The position numbers and the translations under genes were made by a program. The notes below the pieces were generated by a model, which was not told the DNA's origin, did not search any database, and saw nothing but the letters and a program-made list of their open reading frames with translations. Shown here piece after piece: positions 33,921-43,224 of a DNA stretch of 64,000 nt (positions are counted from its first letter, which is position 1; every line of letters starts with the position of its first letter). The stretch lies in NCBI RefSeq assembly GCF_001854805.1, contig NZ_MBLO01000223.1, forward strand, positions 110,758-174,757. The letters run 5' to 3'. The stretch comes from Pseudofrankia coriaricola. Its GTDB lineage: Bacteria; Actinomycetota; Actinomycetes; Frankiales; Frankiaceae.

Positions 33921-35393
33921 ATGGCTGATCAGGGCAACAATGTCGAGGCCAAGAGGCGCCTTGGCCGATGGCGCGGCCCGGTCCGCCGGTCTCCGATCGG
34001 GAGCGGTACCCGGGGGCCGTGGTCTCGGCGGACGCGTGGCCGGCGGGCCGGCGCGCTCGCCATCGTGGTGACGGCCGCGGTGACCATGGCCGCCTGCGGC
34101 TCGTCGGGGAACGGCTCCTCAGCCTCGAGCGGGACGGCGTCGGCGGCCTCGGGTGCGCCTGTCGAGATCGGCATGCCTTTCCCATCCAACCTCCAGGCAT
34201 TAGCCAAGCTTCTGGGCGGCTCGCTGGGGTCGAGTGGCGCGGCGCCACCCACGGACGAGGAGACGAAGGCCTACTACCAGGCGCTCGCCGACTATGTGAA
34301 CAACCACGGCGGGTTGTTAGGTCGCAAGATCCAGCCGGTGTTCTACCCTCTCGACGCGACCAGGGCGGCGGGCGACTCGTCCGAGCAGGAGATGTGCACG
34401 CAGTTCACCCAGGACCATCACGTGTTCGCCGTGATGGACCTGCCGAACCACAGCGACACCATCGTCTCCTGCCTGCAGTCCGCGAACGTCATCGCCTTTG
34501 ACGCGGCCGGCGGAAGCCTCGCCGCGGACGACACCTACTTCCAACAGCGTCCGCTGTACGCCACGGCGGGCGCGCTCAGCCTCACCCGGGCGGCGGCTCT
34601 CCAGGTGAACGGCCTGTTCCAGGGCGGCTTCTTCGGGCAGAACCCCAAGATCGGCCTCGTCGGCTACAACACCGACCCGTTCACGCGCGCCATCGACGAG
34701 TCGCTGAAGCCGGCGCTCGCCAGCCACGGTCTCACGATCACCGACCAGCAGCTGGTGAAGCCCGTGTCGGGAGTCAACGACATCGGCCCCACCCAGCAGG
34801 CGATCAGCAGCGCCGTGCTTCGCTTCAAGCAGCAGGGAATCGACCACGTCCTCTTCCTGGACACGCAGGGCGGCACGCTACGGCCGTTCACCCAGGCCGC
34901 GTCGACCCAGAAGTACTTCCCGAAGCTGGGCTTCACGACCAATGAGCTGCCCGCGCAGCGGGCATACGCCGGGAACAAGACCGACCCGGACCAGGAAGTC
35001 CGATACGCGAACTCGATGGCGGTGGGTTGGTACCCGTCGGCCGACGCGGTCAACCCGCCGGTCAACGCCACGGGCGCCCTGTGCAACAAGATCATGGAGG
35101 CCTCGGGCGCCAGCCCGTCACAGGCCCAGTTCTTCTGGAACATGTGCGACCAGCTGCTGGTCTTCACGGCCGGGGTGAACGCGGGCGGAAAGCTGACGCC
35201 GCAGGACGCCATCACGGGACTCGGAAAGGCCAAGAACATCCCGAGCGCGGAGCTGCTCGGACCGCCCGACTACTCCGGCGGCCGCCGCGACGGGGTCACC
35301 ATCGCCAAGCTCCTGAAGTACACGCCCAGTTGCACGTGCTTCCAGTACAGCGGGGGCCCGCTACCAGCCAGCGCGTTCACGACAACCAGTTGA
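33921..35393 (+). CDS. Type I-fold ABC substrate-binding lipoprotein
   Basis: A 490-residue binding protein with a long basic n-region, one hydrophobic stretch and a lipobox (MAAC, Cys59), followed by a Ser/Gly/Ala tether. It belongs to the Liv-like type I fold but is larger and more divergent than the two other lipoproteins in the window. Extra segments such as CTQFTQDHHVFAVMDLPNH and several Cys in the C-terminal half (MCDQLL, SCTCF) are seen. The 58-residue leader is unusual and its start could be internal. First gene of the regulated operon; the fused permease and ATPases follow. Confidence 0.83.
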   Translation: MADQGNNVEAKRRLGRWRGPVRRSPIGSGTRGPWSRRTRGRRAGALAIVVTAAVTMAACGSSGNGSSASSGTASAASGAPVEIGMPFPSNLQALAKLLGGSLGSSGAAPPTDEETKAYYQALADYVNNHGGLLGRKIQPVFYPLDATRAAGDSSEQEMCTQFTQDHHVFAVMDLPNHSDTIVSCLQSANVIAFDAAGGSLAADDTYFQQRPLYATAGALSLTRAAALQVNGLFQGGFFGQNPKIGLVGYNTDPFTRAIDESLKPALASHGLTITDQQLVKPVSGVNDIGPTQQAISSAVLRFKQQGIDHVLFLDTQGGTLRPFTQAASTQKYFPKLGFTTNELPAQRAYAGNKTDPDQEVRYANSMAVGWYPSADAVNPPVNATGALCNKIMEASGASPSQAQFFWNMCDQLLVFTAGVNAGGKLTPQDAITGLGKAKNIPSAELLGPPDYSGGRRDGVTIAKLLKYTPSCTCFQYSGGPLPASAFTTTS

Positions 35394-35607
35394 CAAACAG
35401 GGAGGCGGCGGTCGTTCGGCCCGTTCCGGGGCTGGCGACCGCCGCCGTGCTGATGCCCGCGACACCCAGGAGCGACAGAGCGTCCGGGAGAGTCTTGATG
35501 AGTAACAGCTGGTATCTAAGCACCGCCCTTTTCACCCCGGCGCCATCACCCTGGATCGCCAAGGTCGGGTTCCGTCCGGCGCTGGCGGCGTCGCGAGGAG
35601 CCTGTTC

Positions 35608-37890
35608 ATGATGACGGGCGGCGACGCCGGCGTCGTGAGCGTGGCCCGCGCAGAGAGCGCCTCCGCCGACGCGGACACGGCGCTGGACGACGGCGGGCTC
35701 GACGTCATGTCGGGCGTCATCGCTCGGGTGCGGCAGCGGCGAGCCGAAGGAAGGCGCCTGCTCCTCACCGGAGCCAGCGGTGAGGCCGGGCAGATCCGGT
35801 CCCTGGGAGCCGACATTGCCGCTTCGGGCACCGGCTGGTACCTGCTGATCGCGCTGAGCCTGTTCGCGGCGCTGGATGAGGCGACGGCGTACCTGGTCAC
35901 CGCGCTCGGCCCTGACATCAGCAGTTCGCTGGGCGTCGATGCCAGCACCTACGCGATGCTGGCCACCCAGCGCCAGACCTTTGTCGGGCTGACGGCCCTG
36001 CAGTTCGCGGCGATCTTCTACAAGCGCAGTCAGCGCGTCATGATCTCCAAAAACCTGGGATTCCAGTACGGCCCGTCGCTGGTGCTGGGCAGCATCGTGA
36101 CGTGGGTGCCGGCGATGACGACCGTGATCGGCAGCTCGGGCGCCGGGGCCGCGGTGGTCTACTCCGCGCACCGCCCAATGATCATGGACTCCTATCCGCC
36201 CGCCGCCAGGCTGCGGGCGCTGAGCTTCCACCGCGGCGCCGGCGTCATCGGCGCGATTCTCGGCCCGGCCCTGGTCGCGATCCTGGCCGGGCCAGTGGGG
36301 CTGTCCTGGCGCGGCGTCCTGTTGGTGGCCGGAGTCGTCTTCCTCGCGGCGTCGCTGATTGGCCTGTGCCTTCGCGAGCCCGGCTACGGACGCCACGACT
36401 CCGACCAGGTGGCCGGTCTGATGCGGACGGACCAGTCCGGCCCGCCGCCGCGTCGGGAAGACGCCACCGAGCTGACGTTCTGGGAGGCGCTGCGACGGGT
36501 GTGGACGATCCGCACGGTGCGGCGGCTGCTGTCGGTGTGGGCCGTGCTGGGGGTGGCAGTCAACCCGGTCGTCACCTACCAGGGGTTCTGGCTGAAGGAG
36601 CAGTTCAGCCTGACCACCTCCGAGCGCGCGACCTTCTTCGCCGCGAGCTGGCTGTTGGCGCTGCCAGCGCTGTGGTACTACTCGCGTCGAGGGGAGAAGA
36701 TCTGGCGGCGGGAGCCGGCCCAGCTGGTCAGGATGGTCGCCTGGGCGTTGGTGTTCCTCGCGGGCGGTCTCGTCCTCGCCGTGATCCCCGTTCTGGGAGT
36801 GAGCCTCGCCGGCTTCTCCATCGTGTTCGCCTCTGAGGCCGTCGCCGTCGCGGCGCTGAGCCTGGTCATGATGTCGATCGTCCGGCCACGGGCCAGGTCG
36901 ATTGCCGTGTCGCTGGGGGCGGTCTACTTCGGGCTGGTGGGCGGGGAGGGCGGCACCATCCTCCTTGGCGACATCGAGTCCAGGTACTCGGCCGCCGCGG
37001 CGATCGCCACGCTGGTCGTGCCCGCGCTGGGCGCCGCCGCTCTGCTGGGGCGGGGCGCGAAGAGCGTGACCGGGGACCTGGACTCGGTCGTCAGCGAGAT
37101 CCTCGAGGACGAGGGGGTCCGCGATCTGGCCGTCAGCGGCCAGCCGGAACTGCCGCTGCTCGCGTGCCGCGGGATCGACTTCTCCTACGGTCAGCTCCAG
37201 GTGCTGTTCGGGGTCGACTTCACCGTGCGCGACGGCGAGATGCTGGCGCTGCTCGGCGTCAACGGCGCGGGGAAGTCGAGCCTGCTGAAGGTGATCTCCG
37301 GGCTCGGAATGCCCAGCGCCGGCTCCGTGCGGCTACGAGGCGACGACATCACCTTTGTCGACGCTGAGAAGCGGGTCAGCCGTGGGATCACACAGATACC
37401 GGGCGGTCGGGCCGTGTTCGGGCCGCTGACCGTGGCCGAAAACCTGCGGGGCCTGGGTTTCAGCCTGGGCCGGGACAAGAAACGCCTCGACGCGGCCATC
37501 GAAGAATGTTTCGAGATGTTCCCCAGGCTGGCCGAGCGACGTAACCAGCCGGCGCTGACGCTGTCCGGCGGCGAACAACAGATGCTGGCACTCTCGAAGG
37601 CGTTCATCCTGAAACCACGGCTGTTGCTGATCGACGAGCTGTCGCTCGGGCTGGCGCCTATCGTCGTCGACCGTCTGCTGGACATGGTTCGCCAGATCAA
37701 TGCGGCGGGCACCGCGGTGGTGCTGGTCGAACAGTCCATATCGCTCGCGCTGGGTGTCGTGAACCATGCGTACTTCATGGAGAAGGGCCAGGTCCGGTTC
37801 GACGGCTCATCGGCGGATCTGCTGGCCCGTGACGACCTGCTCCGCGCGGTGTTTCTCGGAGCGGCCTCTCAAGGCGGGAACGGCGCATGA
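35608..37890 (+). CDS. MFS-like membrane domain fused to LivF-type ATPase
   Basis: A 760-residue fusion. Residues about 70-490 hold some twelve hydrophobic segments resembling a major-facilitator transporter (including QRVMISKNLGFQYGPS and an internal gate-like VVYSAHRPMIMDSYPPAARLR loop). Residues about 515-755 are a complete LivF ATPase with Walker A GVNGAGKS (550-557), signature LSGGEQQ and Walker B LLLIDELSLGLAP (Asp676, Glu677). The reading frame is continuous with no internal start site of note. It overlaps the next gene by 4 nt (ATGA). The ATPase should pair with the LivG domain of the next protein; the job of the MFS-like part is unknown. Confidence 0.85.
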   Translation: MMTGGDAGVVSVARAESASADADTALDDGGLDVMSGVIARVRQRRAEGRRLLLTGASGEAGQIRSLGADIAASGTGWYLLIALSLFAALDEATAYLVTALGPDISSSLGVDASTYAMLATQRQTFVGLTALQFAAIFYKRSQRVMISKNLGFQYGPSLVLGSIVTWVPAMTTVIGSSGAGAAVVYSAHRPMIMDSYPPAARLRALSFHRGAGVIGAILGPALVAILAGPVGLSWRGVLLVAGVVFLAASLIGLCLREPGYGRHDSDQVAGLMRTDQSGPPPRREDATELTFWEALRRVWTIRTVRRLLSVWAVLGVAVNPVVTYQGFWLKEQFSLTTSERATFFAASWLLALPALWYYSRRGEKIWRREPAQLVRMVAWALVFLAGGLVLAVIPVLGVSLAGFSIVFASEAVAVAALSLVMMSIVRPRARSIAVSLGAVYFGLVGGEGGTILLGDIESRYSAAAAIATLVVPALGAAALLGRGAKSVTGDLDSVVSEILEDEGVRDLAVSGQPELPLLACRGIDFSYGQLQVLFGVDFTVRDGEMLALLGVNGAGKSSLLKVISGLGMPSAGSVRLRGDDITFVDAEKRVSRGITQIPGGRAVFGPLTVAENLRGLGFSLGRDKKRLDAAIEECFEMFPRLAERRNQPALTLSGGEQQMLALSKAFILKPRLLLIDELSLGLAPIVVDRLLDMVRQINAAGTAVVLVEQSISLALGVVNHAYFMEKGQVRFDGSSADLLARDDLLRAVFLGAASQGGNGA

Positions 37891-40754
37891 CATCGCTCTC
37901 TGCACTGCCGGACGTGGCGGTCCACGGGTTCCACGTGCCGCTGTCGGCCGTGGTGCTCGGCATGCTTTCCGGACTGACGTTCGGCCTCCTGGCCGTCGGG
38001 TTGGTCCTCATCTACCGGACGAGCCGCATCATCAACTTTGCGCACGGCCAGATGGGCGCCTTCGGGGTCGCGGTCCTGAGCCTGCTCACCCACAAATTCC
38101 ATATTCCCTACTACGTGGCGCTGATCCCCGGCCTGGCCGCCGGCGGCCTGGCCGCCGGGGCCACCGAGCTCGTGGTCATACGCCGTCTACGGAATACCAC
38201 TCCGGTCATGAGCATCGTCGCGACGCTGGGCGTCGGCGCGTTCCTGACCGAGGTTGCCTCGGTGGTGGACTCCAGCGCCTTCAGCGGGGTGACTCTGCCG
38301 AGCCCTCCCGGGATGCCGGTGATCAACCTGGGCGACCTGCGCATCGACGAGGCCTACACGGCCATGCTCATCCTCGGTCCGGCGACGGTGGCGGCGCTCA
38401 CCCTCTTCCTGCGCTACAGCCGCTTCGGGCTCGGTATCCGGTGCTCGTCCGCGAACCCGGAATCGGCCCGGCTGGCCGGCATTTCCGTACAGAACATGTC
38501 CAGCCTGTCCTGGGTCCTGGCCGGTGTCCTGTCCGCGCTGACCGCGCTGCTGGTGATTCCCGCCTCCGGTTTCTCCTCGTCCACCGACTTCGGGCCGCCG
38601 CTGTTGCTGCGGGCGCTCACCGCCGGCGTCATCGCCCGGATGTACAGCCTGCCGATCGCATTCGGCGCCGGCGTGCTCATCGGAGTCGTGCAGCAGGTCG
38701 TCCTGTTCAACTACCCCAACTCCGACGGTCTGCCCGACCTGGTGTTCTACGTTCTGATCCTCGTCGTTCTCCTGAGCCAGCGGAGCGCGCGCGGACGGGC
38801 GGAGGAGAAGGGTAGCTGGGCCTCGGTCGCGTCATGGAAGCCGCTTCCGGCCAGGGTCGCCCGGCTGCCCGAGGTCCGGGGCTTCCGCTGGGGACTTACC
38901 GGGATCGGCCTGGTGGTGGCACTGCTCCTCCCGCTGATGGTGTCGAACGCGAGCGCGGTCTCCCTCTCGACGGTGATCACGTATGCCATCGTGGGCGTGT
39001 CGGTCGGCATCGGAACGGGACTGAGCGGTCAGTTGAGCCTGGGCCAGTTCGCGGTGGCCGGCGTCGGCGCCGTCGTGTCGTTCAAACTCGACTCGAGCGT
39101 GCCGTTCCCGCTGGCCCTGGTCATCGCGGCCCTGGGCGGGGCCGCGATATCCCTGGTCATCGGGGTTCCCGCACTCCGACTCAAAGGCCTCATGCTGACC
39201 GTCACCACACTCGGCTTCGCTCTCATGGCGAACGGCTGGGGGCTGGAGCAGAACTGGGCCCTCGGCGGCGGGGTGCGGCCGCCGCGCCCCGCTGTGTTCG
39301 GGAAGGTCCTCGACACGGGCCGGTCCTACTATTACGTGGCGCTGGCGGCTTTCCTCATCGTCCTGCTGATCGCCTGGAACGTCCGCCGTCTCGCCTTTGG
39401 CCGGGCTCTGCTCGCGGTCAGGGACAACGAGAGCAACGCGCGCGGCTTCACCGTGCGGGTCACGCGGCTCAAGATCCAGGGGTTCGCGCTGGCCGGATTC
39501 ATCGCTGGCTTCGGCGGTGCCGTCTATGGACATCTGCTGAGCAGCGTCGACGCGTCGACGTTCTCGGTGCAGGCGAGCATCGACACCGTCGCCATGACGG
39601 TCATCGGTGGTGTCGGGCTTCTGATCGGACCGTTGATCGGGGCGTTCTACGTCATCGGCCTGCCACGCTTCCTCCCGTTGGACGCGGCGGGCATCGCCGC
39701 GACCGACCTCGGCTGGCTGATCCTCATCCTCTACCTTCCGGGCGGCATCGCGCAGGGGCTCGAACCGTTGCGGACGCGCTACGTCCGGTGGGCCGCGGCC
39801 CGGCACGGCCTCGACATCGACACCGAGGAACCGATCCTCTCCGAGAGCGCGCGCGCCGGGAGGCTGTCCGTGGTGGCGGAGCCTCGGCGGGTCCCGGTCA
39901 GGCCGGAGACCGCGCTGCTGGACGTCCGCGGCCTGCGGAAGAGCTTCGGGGGCATCGCCGCCGTGCGGGACGTGTCGCTCTCGGTCCACAAGGGAGAGGT
40001 GGTCGGCCTCATCGGCCCCAACGGTGCAGGCAAGACGACCACCTTCGAGCTGATCAGCGGATTCACCCGCCCCAACCAGGGCGAGGTCCTCTTCAACGGC
40101 GACGACGTGTCGTCGTTGAGCCCCGAGCGGCGGGGCCGGCTGGGACTCATCCGGTCCTTCCAGGACGCCGCGCTGTTCCCGACGCTCACGGTCACCGAGA
40201 CGGTGCGGCTGGCGTTCGAACCACGCCTGGCCACCAGCTTCTCCCTCTCGGTTCTCGGCCTGCCCGGGACGGAGAAGGAGAAGGCCCGGCGCGCGAGCGA
40301 CCTGGTGGACATCATGGGGCTCGGGTCCTATCGGGCCAAGCAGATCCAGGAGCTGTCGACCGGTACCCGGCGGATCACCGAGCTGGCCTGCATGATCGCC
40401 CTGGCGCCGACGCTGTTGCTGCTGGACGAGCCGTCCTCCGGGGTGGCCCAGCGGGAGACCGAGGCGCTCGGCGTCCTCCTCCGCCGGCTCAAGGACGAAC
40501 TGGACCTGACCATGCTGGTCATCGAGCACGACATCCCGCTCATCATGGGCATGGCTGACCGGGTCATCGTCATGGACGTCGGAACGGTCATCGCGGACGG
40601 ATCGCCGGACGAGGTCCAAGCCGATCCGCTGGTGATCGACGCCTATCTCGGGGCCAGCGCGACCGTGCTCCACCGCTCATCGTCGGTACCCCGGCCGGCT
40701 TCCGTCGGGACCGCGTCCGAGCAGCCCTCCACGGCGATCACCCCGACCGTCTAG
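37887..40754 (+). CDS. LivH-LivM-LivG single-chain ABC transporter
   Basis: A 955-residue protein joining both permease halves and one ATPase. Residues 1 to about 300 are LivH-like (INFAHGQMGAFG), about 340-640 LivM-like (GLSGQLSLGQFAVAGVGA, GRALLAVRDNESNARGF), and about 680-925 a LivG ATPase with Walker A GPNGAGKT (710-717), signature LSTGTRRITE and Walker B LLLLDEPSSG (Asp847, Glu848). The D-loop reads SSGVAQRE, an altered form. With the LivF domain of the preceding fusion it makes a complete importer from two polypeptides. No frameshift is needed to read through. Confidence 0.9.
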   Translation: MTSLSALPDVAVHGFHVPLSAVVLGMLSGLTFGLLAVGLVLIYRTSRIINFAHGQMGAFGVAVLSLLTHKFHIPYYVALIPGLAAGGLAAGATELVVIRRLRNTTPVMSIVATLGVGAFLTEVASVVDSSAFSGVTLPSPPGMPVINLGDLRIDEAYTAMLILGPATVAALTLFLRYSRFGLGIRCSSANPESARLAGISVQNMSSLSWVLAGVLSALTALLVIPASGFSSSTDFGPPLLLRALTAGVIARMYSLPIAFGAGVLIGVVQQVVLFNYPNSDGLPDLVFYVLILVVLLSQRSARGRAEEKGSWASVASWKPLPARVARLPEVRGFRWGLTGIGLVVALLLPLMVSNASAVSLSTVITYAIVGVSVGIGTGLSGQLSLGQFAVAGVGAVVSFKLDSSVPFPLALVIAALGGAAISLVIGVPALRLKGLMLTVTTLGFALMANGWGLEQNWALGGGVRPPRPAVFGKVLDTGRSYYYVALAAFLIVLLIAWNVRRLAFGRALLAVRDNESNARGFTVRVTRLKIQGFALAGFIAGFGGAVYGHLLSSVDASTFSVQASIDTVAMTVIGGVGLLIGPLIGAFYVIGLPRFLPLDAAGIAATDLGWLILILYLPGGIAQGLEPLRTRYVRWAAARHGLDIDTEEPILSESARAGRLSVVAEPRRVPVRPETALLDVRGLRKSFGGIAAVRDVSLSVHKGEVVGLIGPNGAGKTTTFELISGFTRPNQGEVLFNGDDVSSLSPERRGRLGLIRSFQDAALFPTLTVTETVRLAFEPRLATSFSLSVLGLPGTEKEKARRASDLVDIMGLGSYRAKQIQELSTGTRRITELACMIALAPTLLLLDEPSSGVAQRETEALGVLLRRLKDELDLTMLVIEHDIPLIMGMADRVIVMDVGTVIADGSPDEVQADPLVIDAYLGASATVLHRSSSVPRPASVGTASEQPSTAITPTV

Positions 40755-40838
40755 ATGAACACGAAACCCGACGAAAGGGCGTATCCGCCCGGTGGCGGCG
40801 CAGTGCGACAGGACCTCCAGGCGCGGGAGTGCGACGGC

Positions 40839-41375
40839 ATGACGGCACGACAGCAGACGGATATCCACTGGAATGTACGGCCGGTCATCAGGGCTTCCGC
40901 CCTGGCTCTCGCGCTGGCCGTGGCGGCCGGCGTCCTCACCGGCTGCCGTGTCACCGGTCTGGTCTTCACCGGAGGGCAGATCCGCATCACCAGCCCGGGC
41001 GCCTCGTCGACGGTGTCGGAGCTGCCCATGAAGATCACTTGGACCGCGGGGAGCCTGGCCCGGCCGGGAGACCAGTTCGCGGTATTCCTGGACCAGCCGA
41101 CCATCCGGCCGGGCCAGAACGTGCTGAAGCTCGTCCCGGAGTCCTGCCGGAACCTGCCCACGTGCTCCCGCGAGCAGTTCCTGAAGCAGGTGAAGGTGTG
41201 GATCACGAAAAGCCCGGCGCTGGTCCTGGACAGCATTCCGCGGGCGAACCCGATCGGGAACGACCGCGAGTACCACTCGGTGACCGTGGTGGTCGTGGAC
41301 AAGTCCCTGAAACGGGTCGGGGAGCAGTTCGCCTCGATCGACTTCATCTACCAACGAGGGGTCATTGACTTCTGA
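40839..41375 (+). CDS. Putative lipoprotein of unknown function
   Basis: A 178-residue protein with a signal peptide ending in the lipobox LTGC (Cys36 from this start) and a compact beta-rich outer part beginning QIRITSPGASSTVSELPMKI, which resembles the opening of an immunoglobulin-like domain. The ATG at 40839 has GGAG upstream; another in-frame ATG lies directly after the LivHMG stop but has no ribosome binding site. Last gene of the transporter operon; it may help the binding protein or sit in the envelope. No known family recognised. Confidence 0.6.
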   Translation: MTARQQTDIHWNVRPVIRASALALALAVAAGVLTGCRVTGLVFTGGQIRITSPGASSTVSELPMKITWTAGSLARPGDQFAVFLDQPTIRPGQNVLKLVPESCRNLPTCSREQFLKQVKVWITKSPALVLDSIPRANPIGNDREYHSVTVVVVDKSLKRVGEQFASIDFIYQRGVIDF

Positions 41376-41513
41376 CCGCGGTGCTCGCGTCCCGAGGTCA
41401 CGTTTCCTGGCTCTCCCCTGCCCGGAGAAAGGATCACGGCCGACCGCGTCACGCGTGAGGAAGGCTGAGCTCCGGTTCCCGCGCGCCGCCCTCGCTGGCA
41501 GAGCCCGCGGTGC

Positions 41514-41585
41514 TCAGCCGCCGGCGGTGCCTGTGACGCGCAGGACGGCGTCGGCCATGGCGCGTTCACCGAGCTCATTGGGGGT
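41514..41585 (-). pseudogene. Possible C-terminal fragment of an SGNH hydrolase
   Basis: The minus strand encodes TPNELGERAMADAVLRV and then a stop. This resembles the end of SGNH/GDSL esterases, where a HPNxxG motif precedes the final helix. The catalytic His position reads Thr in this frame, and adjusting one C upstream would give VHPN, so a frameshift may be present. The remainder of the gene is missing. Identification rests on a short match. Confidence 0.3.
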
Positions 41586-41714
41586 GGACCGCCGCGGCCG
41601 AGCGCGTGGGGAACAGTGGCTCGATCCAGCCGACGCGACCGGCTCGGCGGCATCCTGCACGAGTACGAACATGCGGCCTGACCTGCCCGGACGTATTTTT
41701 CGGCAGGTACAGGG

Positions 41715-41758
41715 TTGACAGGTCCAGCCATGCCGCTAGATTTGTGGTCGATCGACCA
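41715..41758 (+). promoter_or_regulatory. TetR gene promoter and palindromic operator
   Basis: TTGACA (41715-41720), a 16-bp spacer and TAGATT (41737-41742) form a promoter. The perfect 14-bp palindrome TGGTCGATCGACCA (41745-41758) covers the predicted start of transcription. This is a classic autorepression layout. Confidence 0.65.
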
Positions 41759-41774
41759 ACTATGGAGTGTGGCG

Positions 41775-42365
41775 ATGGGCCGGCGGCAGCTGTTCGACTC
41801 GGACGAGGTCCTGCTGACGATGATGCAGCTGTTCCGCCGCCAGGGTTTTCACGCCACGTCGCTGCGGGATCTGGAGACCGCCACCGGGCTGCACCCGGGC
41901 AGCCTGCACCGCACGTTCGGGAACAAGGACGAGATCTTCCGCTCCGCGCTGGACGCCTATATCGACCGGGTGGTTCGCCGCCGGATCGCCGAGCACCTCG
42001 ACGGGGTCGACGACCCGCTCGCCGGCATCCGGAGCTACTTCACCTCGACGTTCGAGACCGGCCTAGACCGTGACCCGGGCTGTCTGGTGACGAACAGCGC
42101 GGTGGAGTCCTACGCCCTCGACGAGCTCACGAACCGCGGCGTGCGGCGAGGGCTGGACGAGATTGAACGGGGCCTCGCCGGCGCGGTCGAACGCGCCCAA
42201 GCGGCCGGCCAGATCCCGGCGGCCCGGCGCGCGGACCGTCTCGGGCTGCGGCTGCTGGTCGACTACCAGGGCGTGCTGGTCCTGGTGCGCTCCGGCGCCG
42301 AACCGGCACGGCTGCGGCAGGTCACCAACGACATCGTCACCGCGCTACGCGAAAAACCAGGCTGA
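41775..42365 (+). CDS. TetR family transcriptional regulator
   Basis: A 196-residue TetR protein. The DNA-binding domain is at about residues 8-55 (LLTMMQLFRRQGFHATSLRD, then LHPGSLHRTFGNKDEIF), with a C-terminal domain of the TetR_C type that includes the CLVTNSAVE segment seen in NemR/AcuR-like regulators. The ATG at 41775 has GGAG 8 nt upstream and lies 25 nt after the predicted start site. The downstream Hsp31-like and TfoX-like genes may be its targets, suggesting an electrophile or redox signal. Confidence 0.82.
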   Translation: MGRRQLFDSDEVLLTMMQLFRRQGFHATSLRDLETATGLHPGSLHRTFGNKDEIFRSALDAYIDRVVRRRIAEHLDGVDDPLAGIRSYFTSTFETGLDRDPGCLVTNSAVESYALDELTNRGVRRGLDEIERGLAGAVERAQAAGQIPAARRADRLGLRLLVDYQGVLVLVRSGAEPARLRQVTNDIVTALREKPG

Positions 42366-42513
42366 CCCCGCCACCCACCGAACCCGTCTACCCCCGGCGG
42401 CGTCGTGGACCCACGACTACGTATGCCTGGCAGGCCGGCTGCGGCCACCCCGCCAGTTGATCAACTCTGTCGCCGTCCGCTTCAGCGCGCCCGCGTCCGC
42501 TTGGAGGCACCCC

Positions 42514-43224
42514 GTGTCCAGTTCCCGAACCGTCCTCGTCCTCACCTCGCACGCCCGCTTCGGCGACACCGACCGTCCCACCGGCTTCTGGTATGAGGAA
42601 CTCGCCGCCCCGTACTACGTCCTCGCCGACACCGGTATCCAGGTCACGTTGGCCTCGCCCGCAGGCGGCCAGCCGCCGGCCGATCCCGCCAGCCTTGCCC
42701 CGGCAGCCGTGACCCCCGCGGTCGACCGCTTCCGCGCCGACTCCGACGCCCTTGCCCAGCTGGGCGCGACCGTGCCGCTGGACGACTTGGACCCCCGTGA
42801 CGTCGACAGCGTGTTCCTGGCCGGCGGCCACGGGACCATGTGGGACTTCCCCGACAACCCGCTGCTGGCCGCCCTTCTGACGGATGTCCTCGCCCGCGGC
42901 GGGACGATTGGGGCGGTCTGCCATGGTGCCGCCGCGCTCGTCGGCCTCACCATCGCGGGACGTCCGCTCGTCGACGGCCGTGCCCTCACCGCGTTCAGCG
43001 ACACCGAGGAAGACCTCGTCGCCGCGACCGACCTCGTCCCCTTCTCCCTGGAACAGCGGCTACGCGCCCGCGGCGCCCGCTACACCGCCGGCCTACCGTT
43101 CGTCGCGCATGCCCTCCGGGACGGCCAGCTCGTCACTGGGCAGAACCCCGCCTCCTCTGCCCAGGTCGCCGAACTCCTGATCGAGACGCCGCGGCCGGCA
43201 CGGACAGCCCCGACCCGGCCGTGA
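42514..43224 (+). CDS. DJ-1/PfpI superfamily protein (Hsp31-like)
   Basis: A 236-residue class I glutamine-amidotransferase-like protein. The nucleophile elbow is AVCHGAAAL (Cys136, His137), and the N-terminal Glu28 in GFWYEELAAPY and segment GGHGTMWDFPDN match the Hsp31/YajL-like branch. Members act as glutathione-independent glyoxalases, protein deglycases or chaperones. GGAGG stands 7 nt before the GTG. Coupled by a 4-nt overlap to the TfoX-like gene. Confidence 0.85.
   Translation: MSSSRTVLVLTSHARFGDTDRPTGFWYEELAAPYYVLADTGIQVTLASPAGGQPPADPASLAPAAVTPAVDRFRADSDALAQLGATVPLDDLDPRDVDSVFLAGGHGTMWDFPDNPLLAALLTDVLARGGTIGAVCHGAAALVGLTIAGRPLVDGRALTAFSDTEEDLVAATDLVPFSLEQRLRARGARYTAGLPFVAHALRDGQLVTGQNPASSAQVAELLIETPRPARTAPTRP

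Larger units (their letters stand above)
41376..41774. other. Intergenic stretch with SGNH-like remnant and TetR promoter
   Basis: The first half carries a short minus-strand coding fragment (41514-41585). The last 60 bp carry the promoter and palindrome of the TetR gene. Nothing else is recognised. Confidence 0.5.

Noticed and set aside
38832-40673. Open frames of about 600 codons on the minus strand and in another plus frame over the LivHMG gene
   Set aside because: Both are antisense or off-frame shadows of a protein with full ABC transporter motifs.
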